64,000 nucleotides of DNA from positions 41,110 through 105,109 of the forward strand of contig JAIQFN010000015.1 in assembly GCA_020073265.1 (NCBI GenBank), written 5' to 3'. Below the pieces are notes generated by a model. That model was given only the letters and a program-made list of their open reading frames with translations. It did no database searches and was not told the DNA's origin. Shown piece by piece: positions 57,284 to 64,000 of this stretch (position 1 is the stretch's first letter; each line of letters opens with the position of its first letter). The position numbers were made by a program, and so were the translations under genes. The DNA comes from Terriglobia bacterium. GTDB lineage: Bacteria > Acidobacteriota > Terriglobia > Bryobacterales > Bryobacteraceae.

Positions 57284-58597
57284 TTAGCGAACCAGCATCA
57301 CCTGCACATCGGCGACGTTAGTGCCAGTCGGCCCGGTCTTGATCAAATCCCCGAGGCGTTCAAAAAAATGATACGAGTCGTTGTTGGCAAGGAACGCTGC
57401 CGCGTCGAGACCGGCGTCCTTGGCGCGAGAAAGCGTACTGCCATCCGCGATGGCTCCGGCCGCATCGGTGGGTCCATCGGTGCCATCGGTTCCTCCGCTC
57501 AGGATCACTACATCTTCGAGGCCCGCGATATCCAGCGCGGCGGCCAGCGCGAATTCCTGATTGCGTCCACCCAGGCCCGTGCCGCGAATCGTCACCGTTG
57601 TTTCTCCGCCCGATAGCACGCAGGCCGGAGTGCGCAGCGGACGTCCGGCAGCTCGGATCTCGCGTGCGATGGCGGCGTGCACGCGCGCCACCTCTCGCGC
57701 TTCGCCTTCCAGAAAAGTCGACAGCACCAGCGTGTGGAAGCCCAGCGCCCGCGCCTCGCGGACCGCTGCATCGACGGCCAGCCGGTTGCTGCCGACGATC
57801 AGGTTTTGCACGCGCTCGAAGATCCTGTCGCCCGGCTTGGGCGTTTCCGCCACGCTCGAAGTGAGCCGCTGCCGCACGCCCGCCGGCGCCTTTTCCCAGA
57901 TGCCGTATTTTTCGAAAATCCCCTGGGCGTCGCGAAACGTCGAGCGGTCCGGTACGGTGGGTCCCGAGCCGATCACGTCCAGGTCGTCGCCGATCACGTC
58001 CGACAGGATCAGAGCCAGCACCGTGGCCGGATAAGCCAGTCGCGCGAGCTGGCCGCCCTTGATGCCGGAGATGTGCTTGCGAATGCAATTGATCTCATGG
58101 ATGTCGGCGCCGCAATCGAGCAGCAGGCGCGTGGTCTGCTGTTTCTCTTTGAGCGTAACGGGAGGCGCGGGGAGAGGCAGCAAGGCGGAAGCGCCGCCGG
58201 AGATCAGGCAGATCACCAGGTCGCGTGATTGCGCGGCGCTGGCGATTTCGGCGATGCGTTGAGCGCCGCTTTCACCGTTGCGGTCGGGCACCGGATGCCC
58301 GCACTCATTCAACTGGATTCGGCGGAGCGGGACGCCATGACCATACTTGACGTTGATGAGTCCGCCGCGAATCCGCCGGCCGAGCAGCCGCTCCACCGCC
58401 CGCGCCATGTGCGCGCCGGCCTTGCCCGCGCCGACTACGTAGATGTTGCCAAAGTCCGGAAGGCGATACCGATGCCGCCCGGCCACCAGGGTCTGGCCGT
58501 CCAGCCTTGCGTGGCGAAGCACCGCCTCAAACGGATCGGCTGCCCGCAGCGCTGCACGGAAGATGCGGAGAGCCTGCTTGCGCGTTGACGACGTCAT
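57284..58597 (-). CDS. Glycerate 2-kinase (MOFRL family)
   Basis: A 437-residue glycerate kinase of the GckA/TtuD type, making 2-phosphoglycerate from D-glycerate and ATP. Visible: IYVVGAGKAGAHMARAVERL, GGLINVKYGHGVPLRRIQLN, CGHPVPDRNGESGAQRIAEI, CLISGGASALLPLPAPPVTL, INCIRKHISGIKGGQLARLA, LSDVIGDDLDVIGSGPTVPD, then the C-terminal MOFRL domain with CVLSGGETTVTIRGTGLGGR, NQEFALAAAL and GGTDGTDGPTDAAGA. Full length. Separated by 6 bases from shikimate kinase upstream on the same strand. Confidence 0.94.
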   Translation of the reverse strand: MTSSTRKQALRIFRAALRAADPFEAVLRHARLDGQTLVAGRHRYRLPDFGNIYVVGAGKAGAHMARAVERLLGRRIRGGLINVKYGHGVPLRRIQLNECGHPVPDRNGESGAQRIAEIASAAQSRDLVICLISGGASALLPLPAPPVTLKEKQQTTRLLLDCGADIHEINCIRKHISGIKGGQLARLAYPATVLALILSDVIGDDLDVIGSGPTVPDRSTFRDAQGIFEKYGIWEKAPAGVRQRLTSSVAETPKPGDRIFERVQNLIVGSNRLAVDAAVREARALGFHTLVLSTFLEGEAREVARVHAAIAREIRAAGRPLRTPACVLSGGETTVTIRGTGLGGRNQEFALAAALDIAGLEDVVILSGGTDGTDGPTDAAGAIADGSTLSRAKDAGLDAAAFLANNDSYHFFERLGDLIKTGPTGTNVADVQVMLVR

Positions 58598-58603
58598 GCC
58601 GCG

Positions 58604-59131
58604 CTAGAAGATGGGGAGCTTGAGGATGGCCGCGACAATCACGGCCGGATCGTCGGAATCCGCTTCGATTCGATAGTCGGCTTTGCTGTAAGACTCGCGC
58701 CGGTCTGCATAGAGCTTTTCGAATTTCGCCGGATCGCGCGCCAGCGGGCGATCGGAATTTCCCTCCAGGCGCGTGCGCAGGCGAGCCAACGGGCAGTCGA
58801 TCCAGACAGGCACCCCATGCTCGATGAGCAGGGCCTGGTTAGCTTCCTGAGTGAATGCGCCGCCACCCAAGGCGATCACCATGGGCTTTCCGTGCTGCAC
58901 TTCGTACACGCGCTTCCGCACCGCTTCCGCTTCGATTTTCCGGAATTCCGCTTCGCCGCGGGTGTCGAAAATATCAGCGATGGAGGCGCCCTGGGAGCCT
59001 TCGATGTCGGCATCCAGATCCGTAAAACTCCAGCCCAGCTCGTCGGCCAGCAAGCGCCCGATCGTGCTTTTGCCGGAACCCATGAACCCCACCAGGTAGA
59101 TTCCCGGCGTTCGTTTCAACTTCAAGAGCAT
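58604..59131 (-). CDS. aroK: Shikimate kinase
   Basis: A 175-residue P-loop kinase, fifth step of the shikimate pathway. Walker A GIYLVGFMGSGKSTIGRLLA, shikimate-binding FTDLDADIEGSQGASIADIF and RGEAEFRKIEAEAVRKRV, the GGG motif MVIALGGGAFTQEANQALL, and lid region RPLARDPAKFEKLYADRRES, YSKADYRIEAD. The ATG at 59131 gives the usual length; the frame is open up to 59209, where it would overlap the leader of the divergent LON-domain gene. Co-directional with glycerate kinase. Confidence 0.92.
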   Translation of the reverse strand: MLLKLKRTPGIYLVGFMGSGKSTIGRLLADELGWSFTDLDADIEGSQGASIADIFDTRGEAEFRKIEAEAVRKRVYEVQHGKPMVIALGGGAFTQEANQALLIEHGVPVWIDCPLARLRTRLEGNSDRPLARDPAKFEKLYADRRESYSKADYRIEADSDDPAVIVAAILKLPIF

Positions 59132-59194
59132 TGCATGCTGCCGCCCTGGGTCGCGGTTTCCGCCGCGATGGTGCGCCCTCCTTGCATAAGAAGC

Positions 59195-59200
59195 CATAAT
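59195..59200 (+). promoter_or_regulatory. Candidate -10 element (CATAAT) for a leaderless LON-domain mRNA
   Basis: CATAAT ends 7 bases before the ATG at 59208; no Shine-Dalgarno sequence is present. Confidence 0.35.
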
Positions 59201-59207
59201 AGTACAC

Positions 59208-59837
59208 ATGCAGGAAGAGCTGTTGCCGCTTTTCCCACTTCAGGTGGTGCTGTTCCCACGAACGGCGCTGCCGCTGCACATCTTCGAGGAACGCTACAAG
59301 CAGATGATCGGAGAAGTGCTGCGGGGAAAATCGGAATTCGGAGTGGTGCAGGCCGGCGAGAAGGGCATCGTCAACACGGGCTGCACCGCGACCATCGAGA
59401 AGATATTGAAGAAATATCCGGACGGGCGGATGGATCTGCTCACCGTCGGGCGCCGTCGCTTCGAGATCATCCTGCTGAACGACGAGAAGCCGTACCTGAG
59501 AGGCGCGGTGGAGTTCTTCGACGACGAAGCATCCGAGCCGATCCCGCCCGAGGTGCGCAAGCGCGTGCTGGAGGCTTACAACGACATCCGCACGCTGGAG
59601 AAGGCCGACGAGGTGCAGGATCCGCAGATGGCCGATCCGCAGCTCAGCTTTCAACTGGCGCAACTGGTTCCGGATCTGGACTTCCGCCAGGTGCTGCTGG
59701 CCACGCGGTCGGAGTCGGATCGCATGCGGCGGCTGGCCGAGTTCTTCCCGGCGTATCGCACGCGCCGACAGCAGATCCAGCATGTGCGCTCGGTGGCGCC
59801 CAAGAACGGCCATGGCAAGAGGCCGCCGGGCGTGTGA
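59208..59837 (+). CDS. LON substrate-binding (PUA-like) domain protein
   Basis: A 209-residue protein consisting only of the Lon N-terminal domain: LLPLFPLQVVLFPRTALPLH, IFEERYKQMIGEVLRGKSEF, GVVQAGEKGIVNTGCTATIE, MDLLTVGRRRFEIILLNDEK, then LSFQLAQLVPDLDFRQVLLA. No AAA or protease domain follows. Stand-alone LON-domain proteins are thought to bind proteins, but the role is unknown. The next gene (HAD hydrolase) starts inside its stop (GTGA), which suggests a shared function. Confidence 0.92.
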   Translation: MQEELLPLFPLQVVLFPRTALPLHIFEERYKQMIGEVLRGKSEFGVVQAGEKGIVNTGCTATIEKILKKYPDGRMDLLTVGRRRFEIILLNDEKPYLRGAVEFFDDEASEPIPPEVRKRVLEAYNDIRTLEKADEVQDPQMADPQLSFQLAQLVPDLDFRQVLLATRSESDRMRRLAEFFPAYRTRRQQIQHVRSVAPKNGHGKRPPGV

Positions 59838-60529
59838 TCATCCGCGACCGCCAACATCTGATCGTCGACGCCGACGACACGCTGTGGGAGAACAACATCT
59901 ACTTCGAGCGCGCCTTCGAGCAGTTTTGCGATTTTCTGGCGCACTCCAGCATGTCGCCTCCCGAAGTGCGGGCGGTGTTGGACGAGATCGAAATCGTCAA
60001 CAACAAAGTACACGGCTACGGCACTGCGAACTTCGCGCGCAATCTGACCGAGTGTTACCACAAGCTGGTGGAGCGCGACGTGGACGAGCAGGACCTGGTT
60101 ATGATCATGAGCTTCACCGAGCAGATCCTGCATCATCCCATCGAGCTGATCCCGGGCGTCGAGGAGACGCTGGAATATCTGTCGTTGCGGCACGACCTGA
60201 CGCTGTTCACCAAGGGCAATCCGGAGGAGCAGAAGCTGAAGCTGGACCGCTCGGGCCTGGCGATCTACTTCGGACACACGGCCATCGTTAAAGAAAAGGA
60301 TGCCGCGTCGTATTCTGCTTTGGTCCAGGAACGGCGGCTCGATCCGGAGCGCGCGTGGATGATCGGCAATTCGCCCAAGTCCGATATCAACCCGGCGCTC
60401 GAGGCCGGCCTCAACGCCGTCTTTGTGCCGCACGAGCACACTTGGCGGCTGGAGCACGAGGAAGTGCGCGATTGCGGCGGCCGGCTGCTGCGGCTCGAAA
60501 GATTCGCGGAATTAAAGAATCACTTCTGA
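59834..60529 (+). CDS. HAD-superfamily hydrolase
   Basis: A 231-residue haloacid dehalogenase-like phosphatase. Motif I is LIVDADDTLWENNIYFERAF (DxDxT with the nucleophile Asp), motif II TLFTKGNPEEQKLKL (Thr), motif III lysine in AIVKEKDAASY and motif IV RAWMIGNSPKSDINPALEAG (acidic). The cap is helical between motifs I and II (type C1). Substrate unknown. GTG at 59834 is chosen because it overlaps the stop of the LON-domain gene; the frame extends far upstream without a plausible start. Confidence 0.9.
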   Translation: MIIRDRQHLIVDADDTLWENNIYFERAFEQFCDFLAHSSMSPPEVRAVLDEIEIVNNKVHGYGTANFARNLTECYHKLVERDVDEQDLVMIMSFTEQILHHPIELIPGVEETLEYLSLRHDLTLFTKGNPEEQKLKLDRSGLAIYFGHTAIVKEKDAASYSALVQERRLDPERAWMIGNSPKSDINPALEAGLNAVFVPHEHTWRLEHEEVRDCGGRLLRLERFAELKNHF

Positions 60530-60540
60530 GAAGCGCACGT

Positions 60541-61419
60541 TTAGTGATAAGACCACTCGAAACGCTGTGCCGTCGCATCGCGGACATTGAACAGCACGTA
60601 CCCGTCCAGGTTGTAGCCGCTGCTTTGGAATAGCAGCTCCGAGATTCCATCGCCGTCGTAGTCGCCTGCGTCGATGAGCGCCAGACCGTTTCCGATCCAG
60701 GTGACAGCGTTGTCCCGAACCAGGAACCATACTGAACGCCACTCGGCGTCCTGGACGTCGCAGCGATTCTTGGACGGGTCAGCCCGCAGCGCCAGAAGCA
60801 CGTCGCCGCGCGAGGACCGGTAGGCTTTCTCCAGCAGCTGAATGTACGCTTCCGGGTAGTCTCGCGTGGGCCTGTTGTCGCAGCCGGGGTCGAGCGCGAT
60901 AGCTTTGCGAAACGCCGCGTGGGCTTGTTGGCCTAAACTCGCCGAAGGCCGGAACGGTTTCCAGTGGTCGGGATCGCTGAAGTTCGGCCGTGAGACGGCG
61001 GCGAGCGGACGATAGCGCGGTGTGCCGTCCCAGGTTTCGAATGCCTGCGCACCCGAGCGAATCGCCGGCGCTTTCGAGTCCGGCGTCAGCGCTTCCAGCC
61101 CGACATCGCGGTAGCGCTCGTAAGTGCGCGGCCGAACGCTCGCGACGCTTCCGATGTTTTTGCCGTCGAGCGCGATGGTCCAGGAAGCCTTGGCCGGATA
61201 CAGCGCCGCAAGCTTGGCCAGAGCTTCGGGATCGCCGGCGTCGTGCGGCATCGCCTCCCAGCGCCCGTTTTCGAAGCGGAAAGCCAAGCGCACGGAGAAG
61301 CCGCTGTCCTGGCCGGCTTCGAGAACGCCGAGATAAGTGGGATCATCGGCGGCGCGTGCGGGCGCACCGAGCGCAAGCATCAAGCCAAGGGTCGAGCCGA
61401 AGATTCGCGCGAGTCTCAC
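60541..61419 (-). CDS. Exported protein of unknown function
   Basis: A 292-residue protein with signal peptide (RIFGSTLGLMLALGAPARAA). The C-terminal part contains VTWIGNGLALIDAGDYDGDG, ISELLFQSSGYNLDGYVLF, in which DYDGDGISE is like an FG-GAP/EF-hand-type calcium loop. The rest (SGFSVRLAFRFENGRWEAMP, FRKAIALDPGCDNRPTRDYP) is not assigned. Start GTG at 61419. The divergent gene begins only 27 bases away, so their promoters must overlap. Confidence 0.75.
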   Translation of the reverse strand: MRLARIFGSTLGLMLALGAPARAADDPTYLGVLEAGQDSGFSVRLAFRFENGRWEAMPHDAGDPEALAKLAALYPAKASWTIALDGKNIGSVASVRPRTYERYRDVGLEALTPDSKAPAIRSGAQAFETWDGTPRYRPLAAVSRPNFSDPDHWKPFRPSASLGQQAHAAFRKAIALDPGCDNRPTRDYPEAYIQLLEKAYRSSRGDVLLALRADPSKNRCDVQDAEWRSVWFLVRDNAVTWIGNGLALIDAGDYDGDGISELLFQSSGYNLDGYVLFNVRDATAQRFEWSYH

Positions 61420-61433
61420 AGCACTGAGTCTGC

Positions 61434-61439
61434 CATAGT
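61434..61439 (+). promoter_or_regulatory. Candidate -10 element (CATAGT) in a 27-bp divergent gap
   Basis: CATAGT ends 7 bases before the GTG at 61447. The reverse strand of the same gap reads TACTAT, which could serve the divergent gene at 61419. Confidence 0.25.
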
Positions 61440-61446
61440 AGAAACC

Positions 61447-62268
61447 GTGCGTCTGATTCTGATCCGGTCGGCGATCCTGGCGGTGGCCTTGGTTATTGCG
61501 TGGGTGCTGGCCGGCCGGAGGCTCGCGCTGCTGCTGGATCGCTTGGTCACGGTCGGCGCGGCGTCGCTGCCCGTCAGTCCTCTTCAGTATGACGGCGGCG
61601 GTTTTCGGATTGGCGGGCTCGCGATGACTTTCGGTGGCCTAGACAACCTGAGGGTCGATCTGCGCCTCTCGACCGACGCATCGAATCGGGTGACGCTGGA
61701 GACCGCGGGGCAGTCCTTCACGCTGGGGCCGAGAACCAGCGGGGCGGATCCCTCCGGCCGTCCCGAGTTCGACTTCGCTTCAGAAGCGGACGACCGGGTG
61801 TCGTTCACCACTAGCCGCAGCGCGCTGGGCTGGCCGACGCCGTTCGAGTTCAACATCATGATTCGGCACTCGCCCTGGTGGAGGCGGCACGTCTACTACC
61901 GGCTTGCGTGGGAGAAACGCTCGGGCGCCAAGCTCGAAATGTTCTGGCGCTACGAGCAAAGCTACTACGCAGCCGGAGGATGGACGCAACCCGAGATGTT
62001 GTGGAATTCAAGGACCGGTCTGGTGCGTGTCGACATCACACCGGCTCACGGAAATGTCGTTGCCGAATACATCGCGCGACACAAAGGCTGGAAGCCCGGC
62101 GAGTACCGGATTGAAGAGCGCGGCCCGAGCGCCGGCGGGAGCAGCGACGTGATCGCGGTCATCTATCTCGAAGACCAGCGCAGTCCTCAGCCGGGCGCGG
62201 GTCAATCGGTCGAGTTATGGGTCGATCGGGCCTCTGGGCAGGTGGTCAAAGAACTGGGTGGACAGTAG
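61447..62268 (+). CDS. Membrane-anchored protein of unknown function
   Basis: A 273-residue protein. An N-terminal helix (LIRSAILAVALVIAWVLAGR) anchors or exports it; the rest is a beta-rich domain without recognised motif (FRIGGLAMTFGGLDNLRVDL, EFNIMIRHSPWWRRHVYYRL, EMFWRYEQSYYAAGGWTQPE, SVELWVDRASGQVVKELGG). GTG at 61447 is chosen because it begins the hydrophobic segment and follows CATAGT; the open frame upstream is antisense to the divergent gene. It ends one base before the convergent penicillin-binding-type gene. Confidence 0.72.
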   Translation: MRLILIRSAILAVALVIAWVLAGRRLALLLDRLVTVGAASLPVSPLQYDGGGFRIGGLAMTFGGLDNLRVDLRLSTDASNRVTLETAGQSFTLGPRTSGADPSGRPEFDFASEADDRVSFTTSRSALGWPTPFEFNIMIRHSPWWRRHVYYRLAWEKRSGAKLEMFWRYEQSYYAAGGWTQPEMLWNSRTGLVRVDITPAHGNVVAEYIARHKGWKPGEYRIEERGPSAGGSSDVIAVIYLEDQRSPQPGAGQSVELWVDRASGQVVKELGGQ

Positions 62269-62269
62269 C

Positions 62270-63487
62270 CTAGGGGAGCGCGCAGCAGGACTGCGTCGAA
62301 ACCAGCGCCACCGGCGAATTGGCCGGCGCGTGAGCGAAGTAATTCTCTTGCGCCAGATTCTTGTAAACCGCGCCCGCGACTCCGGAAGCCACCGGTCCGC
62401 TCACCGGACGTCCGCCGGTCAGCAGAACCACGACCACCAGCTTGTTGTCGCCGAGTTCGTTGTAAGAGCCGAACCAGCCCAGGTGCGTGGGCGAGCGGCC
62501 GTCGGTGCAGGTTCCGGTCTTGCCGAAGATCGGCTCGTCTGCATTGTAGCCGGCGCGGCGCGCGGTCCCATACTCCACGGCTCCCATCATGCCGGGCTTG
62601 ATGTCGGGAAGCCACTGCGCGATGTCGAGCCGTCTCTTGACGCGCGGCTCGAACTGTTGGATGTCGTCGAGCGAACGGGGGTGCTGCAGATAGTACAGCG
62701 TTCCGCCATTGGCGACGGCCGACACGAGCGCGGCCAGTTCCAGCGGCGTCATGTAAATGCCTTCTCCGAAGCTGGTCATCATCCCAACGCCGTCGGCGGG
62801 AGGCGCGCCCGCCAACTCGCCGGGTTGTTCGGCGTCCAGGTTTAGTCCGGCCTTCTCGCCCAACCCAAACATCCGGGCATACTGGATGATCCGGTCGTAT
62901 CCCAGCTTGTATCCGACGGCGGAGAAGAACGCGTTGTTGGAGTGCGCCAGAGCTTCGGTAAGATCGATGCCGCGGCGGCGCGTGATCCGGAAATGCGTGC
63001 TCTGATCGAGGATGCCTTCGCTGAGACCAGCCAGCGACGCGACGATCTTGATAGTCGAGCAAGGTTGGAAACCACTCTTGTAGGCAAGCTTCTGATTGAC
63101 GATGGTCAGCAGCCGGCCGGTCTTGGGGTCCGCCACGACGATGGTGCCGTTGAAAGGACCCAGAGCCTGTACCGCGGCCCGGCGAACCGCCAGATCCTCG
63201 CCGTCCACCGAATCGCCTTCGGTCGAATCGGCGAAGGTTGGGACGTTCCACGGGCTGAAGACGATGCGCTTCTTGGGGAGCCTGGACAAACGACTGACGG
63301 GGTGGTGCGCGCTGGCCGCTTTCACGACCGGCTTGGCTGCCGGGGTCTTCGCGGCTGTCGATTTAGTCGCGGGCGAAGCGGCACGCCGGCGCTTGGTGGC
63401 CTTCTTGGTGGTAAGCGCGAAGGCTGAACTGGAGAGCAGGGCGAAAGTTAATAGGAAACAAATAAGACGGTTGGTTCGCTGATACAT
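62270..63487 (-). CDS. Penicillin-binding-protein-type transpeptidase (stand-alone)
   Basis: A 405-residue serine transpeptidase-fold protein. Signal sequence MYQRTNRLICFLLTFALLSS, a basic Ala/Lys/Thr-rich linker (about 25-60), then the catalytic domain with SGFQPCSTIKIVASLAGLSE (SxxK: Ser-Thr-Ile-Lys), TEALAHSNNAFFSAVGYKLG (SxN) and DEPIFGKTGTCTDGRSPTHL (KTGT). All three motifs are complete, so it should bind beta-lactams and act on peptidoglycan; a class D beta-lactamase is less likely because SxxK is preceded by a full PBP-type domain. ATG at 63487 is chosen because AGGA lies 8 bases ahead; ATGs at 63502 and 63523 are possible. A leader with three hairpins precedes it. Confidence 0.88.
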   Translation of the reverse strand: MYQRTNRLICFLLTFALLSSSAFALTTKKATKRRRAASPATKSTAAKTPAAKPVVKAASAHHPVSRLSRLPKKRIVFSPWNVPTFADSTEGDSVDGEDLAVRRAAVQALGPFNGTIVVADPKTGRLLTIVNQKLAYKSGFQPCSTIKIVASLAGLSEGILDQSTHFRITRRRGIDLTEALAHSNNAFFSAVGYKLGYDRIIQYARMFGLGEKAGLNLDAEQPGELAGAPPADGVGMMTSFGEGIYMTPLELAALVSAVANGGTLYYLQHPRSLDDIQQFEPRVKRRLDIAQWLPDIKPGMMGAVEYGTARRAGYNADEPIFGKTGTCTDGRSPTHLGWFGSYNELGDNKLVVVVLLTGGRPVSGPVASGVAGAVYKNLAQENYFAHAPANSPVALVSTQSCCALP

Positions 63488-63558
63488 GCCAATCCTATGC
63501 ATCGCTTGAAAATAGAACTGCAAGCCGTTCCCACATTATGGGTTATCGACAAACCGGG

Positions 63559-63673
63559 CGTCAAGCTCCAGTCTCTTGACGGGCGCGTCGCGACAACGCA
63601 TCAAGCCGGGTGTCGCGGTTTAAGACGGCTCTTAGGCAGGACCACCTAGCGCGTCTGGCATTTTGCGCCTAAG
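63559..63673 (-). other. Multi-hairpin leader between ExbD-like gene and transpeptidase gene
   Basis: Read on the minus strand: CTTAGGC (63673-63667) pairs with GCCTAAG (63637-63631) and encloses 29 bases, AGCCG (63630-63626) pairs with CGGCT (63608-63604), and CGTCAAG (63581-63575) pairs with CTTGACG (63565-63559) across 9 bases. TACAAT-like sequence (about 63683-63678) just in front could be the -10 element. It does not match a riboswitch class I know. Function as attenuator or structured leader is inference. Confidence 0.35.
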
Positions 63674-63699
63674 TTCCATTGTATTACACCGAATAAGGG

Positions 63700-64000
63700 T
63701 CACCGCTGGCGGTCGGTCATGAGACCGATGCGGTACACGCCGGCTCCGCGGGCGATATCGATGACGGTGGCGACGTCGGCGAACTCGAGCTCAGCGGACC
63801 CGTCGACAAAGAGCACTCCTTCCGGCCGCACCGCGAACAGCGATTGCAGGCGGGCCTCGAGTTCAGGCAGCGGGACGGGATGGGAATTGATCTCGATGGA
63901 ACGATCCGGGTGGATTTGCAAAACGACTTGCTGCGGATCGGGAGGCGCGGTTTGATTCTCGGGCGCCGGCTGGGGAATCTCCGACTTCAGCCCGGTGGAA
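63700..64000 (-). CDS. ExbD/TolR-family biopolymer transport protein, C-terminal part (runs off the right edge)
   Basis: The frame is open to the window end. The sequence LQIHPDRSIEINSHPVPLPE, LEARLQSLFAVRPEGVLFVD, GSAELEFADVATVIDIARGA, GVYRIGLMTDRQR is the periplasmic domain of ExbD/TolR proteins, which use the proton gradient with ExbB/TolQ to drive TonB- or Tol-dependent processes; that fits the TonB receptors in this genome. The preceding linker is Pro/Gln-rich (IPQPAPENQTAPPDPQ). The membrane helix with the conserved aspartate must lie outside the window. Confidence 0.85.
   Translation of the reverse strand, partial: STGLKSEIPQPAPENQTAPPDPQQVVLQIHPDRSIEINSHPVPLPELEARLQSLFAVRPEGVLFVDGSAELEFADVATVIDIARGAGVYRIGLMTDRQR

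Noticed and set aside
1..64000. CRISPR arrays, tRNA and rRNA genes
   Set aside because: No regularly spaced direct repeats, and no cloverleaf or rRNA-like sequence was noticed in reading; a tRNA scan could not be run.

Overview
The window looks like chromosomal DNA of an Acidobacteriota bacterium close to Bryobacterales / Candidatus Solibacter. The reasons are a GC content of roughly 60-65 percent by eye and a secreted protein with BACON repeats plus the Solibacter-type domain of TIGR03437. Others are two TonB-dependent receptors with a carboxypeptidase-like regulatory N-terminus, a PASTA-less Ser/Thr kinase fused to PD40 repeats, a tannase-family esterase, a DUF2911 protein, and two ECF sigma/anti-sigma pairs. 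No rRNA, tRNA or CRISPR array was recognised. The family assignments come from reading motifs; no database was searched.

Layout. 1-2.5 kb: 5' part of a Tricorn-like protease, then a REP-associated tyrosine transposase (RAYT) boxed by two inverted REP elements, then remnants of a DinB-like gene. 2.8-7.5 kb: large BACON-repeat exoprotein and a nucleotide pyrophosphatase/phosphodiesterase split by an 11-bp tandem duplication. 7.5-13.9 kb: AhpD-like peroxidase, cyclopropane-fatty-acid-synthase-like enzyme, an internally deleted OprB porin, a MotA/MotB stator pair, a PfkB sugar kinase and a SprT-like metalloprotein. 13.9-16.9 kb: a poorly known membrane cluster with a 39-residue secreted peptide, and an XRE regulator. 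17-25.3 kb: prephenate dehydratase, proline dehydrogenase, small membrane proteins, TonB receptor, methyltransferase, class III aminotransferase, periplasmic MsrA. 25.3-34.3 kb: frameshifted Ser/Thr kinase, CoA-transferase, tannase-like esterase, DUF2911, second TonB receptor.

34.4-37.3 kb is a low-GC (about 53 percent) island of three same-strand genes: a D12-class DNA adenine methylase, a DGQHR-domain (DndB-like) protein and an unrecognised protein with faint HEPN-like features. This is the best candidate for an undescribed system, probably in DNA modification or phage defence. 37.3-40.3 kb: rsmD, recG, pterin dehydratase. 40.3-41.8 kb: ECF sigma factor, zinc-finger anti-sigma factor and Spy/CpxP-like protein in one operon. 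42-47.3 kb: glycosyltransferase, group II decarboxylase, M1 aminopeptidase. 47.4-50.2 kb: MntA antitoxin with a frameshifted HepT toxin, DsbA-like/MauE-like redox pair, sulfotransferase-like protein. 50.2-57.2 kb: rpoD, nrdR, a flippase-like membrane protein, and a five-gene ECF sigma / anti-sigma / B-box / LiaI-like / DUF4097 envelope-stress operon. 57.2-64 kb: REP element, glycerate kinase, shikimate kinase, LON-domain protein with a coupled HAD hydrolase, a divergent pair of unknown exported proteins, a penicillin-binding-protein-like transpeptidase with a structured leader, and the end of an ExbD/TolR gene.

Two themes recur. First, a two-hairpin REP family (four copies here, with compensatory changes in the stems) sits with its own RAYT. 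Second, several genes have a TANNNT-like hexamer ending only 6-8 nt before the start codon and no Shine-Dalgarno sequence, which points to leaderless transcripts. Many gene pairs overlap by ATGA, GTGA or TTGA. Five genes are visibly damaged (DinB remnant, phosphodiesterase, OprB, Ser/Thr kinase, HepT); some of the single-base cases could be assembly errors.
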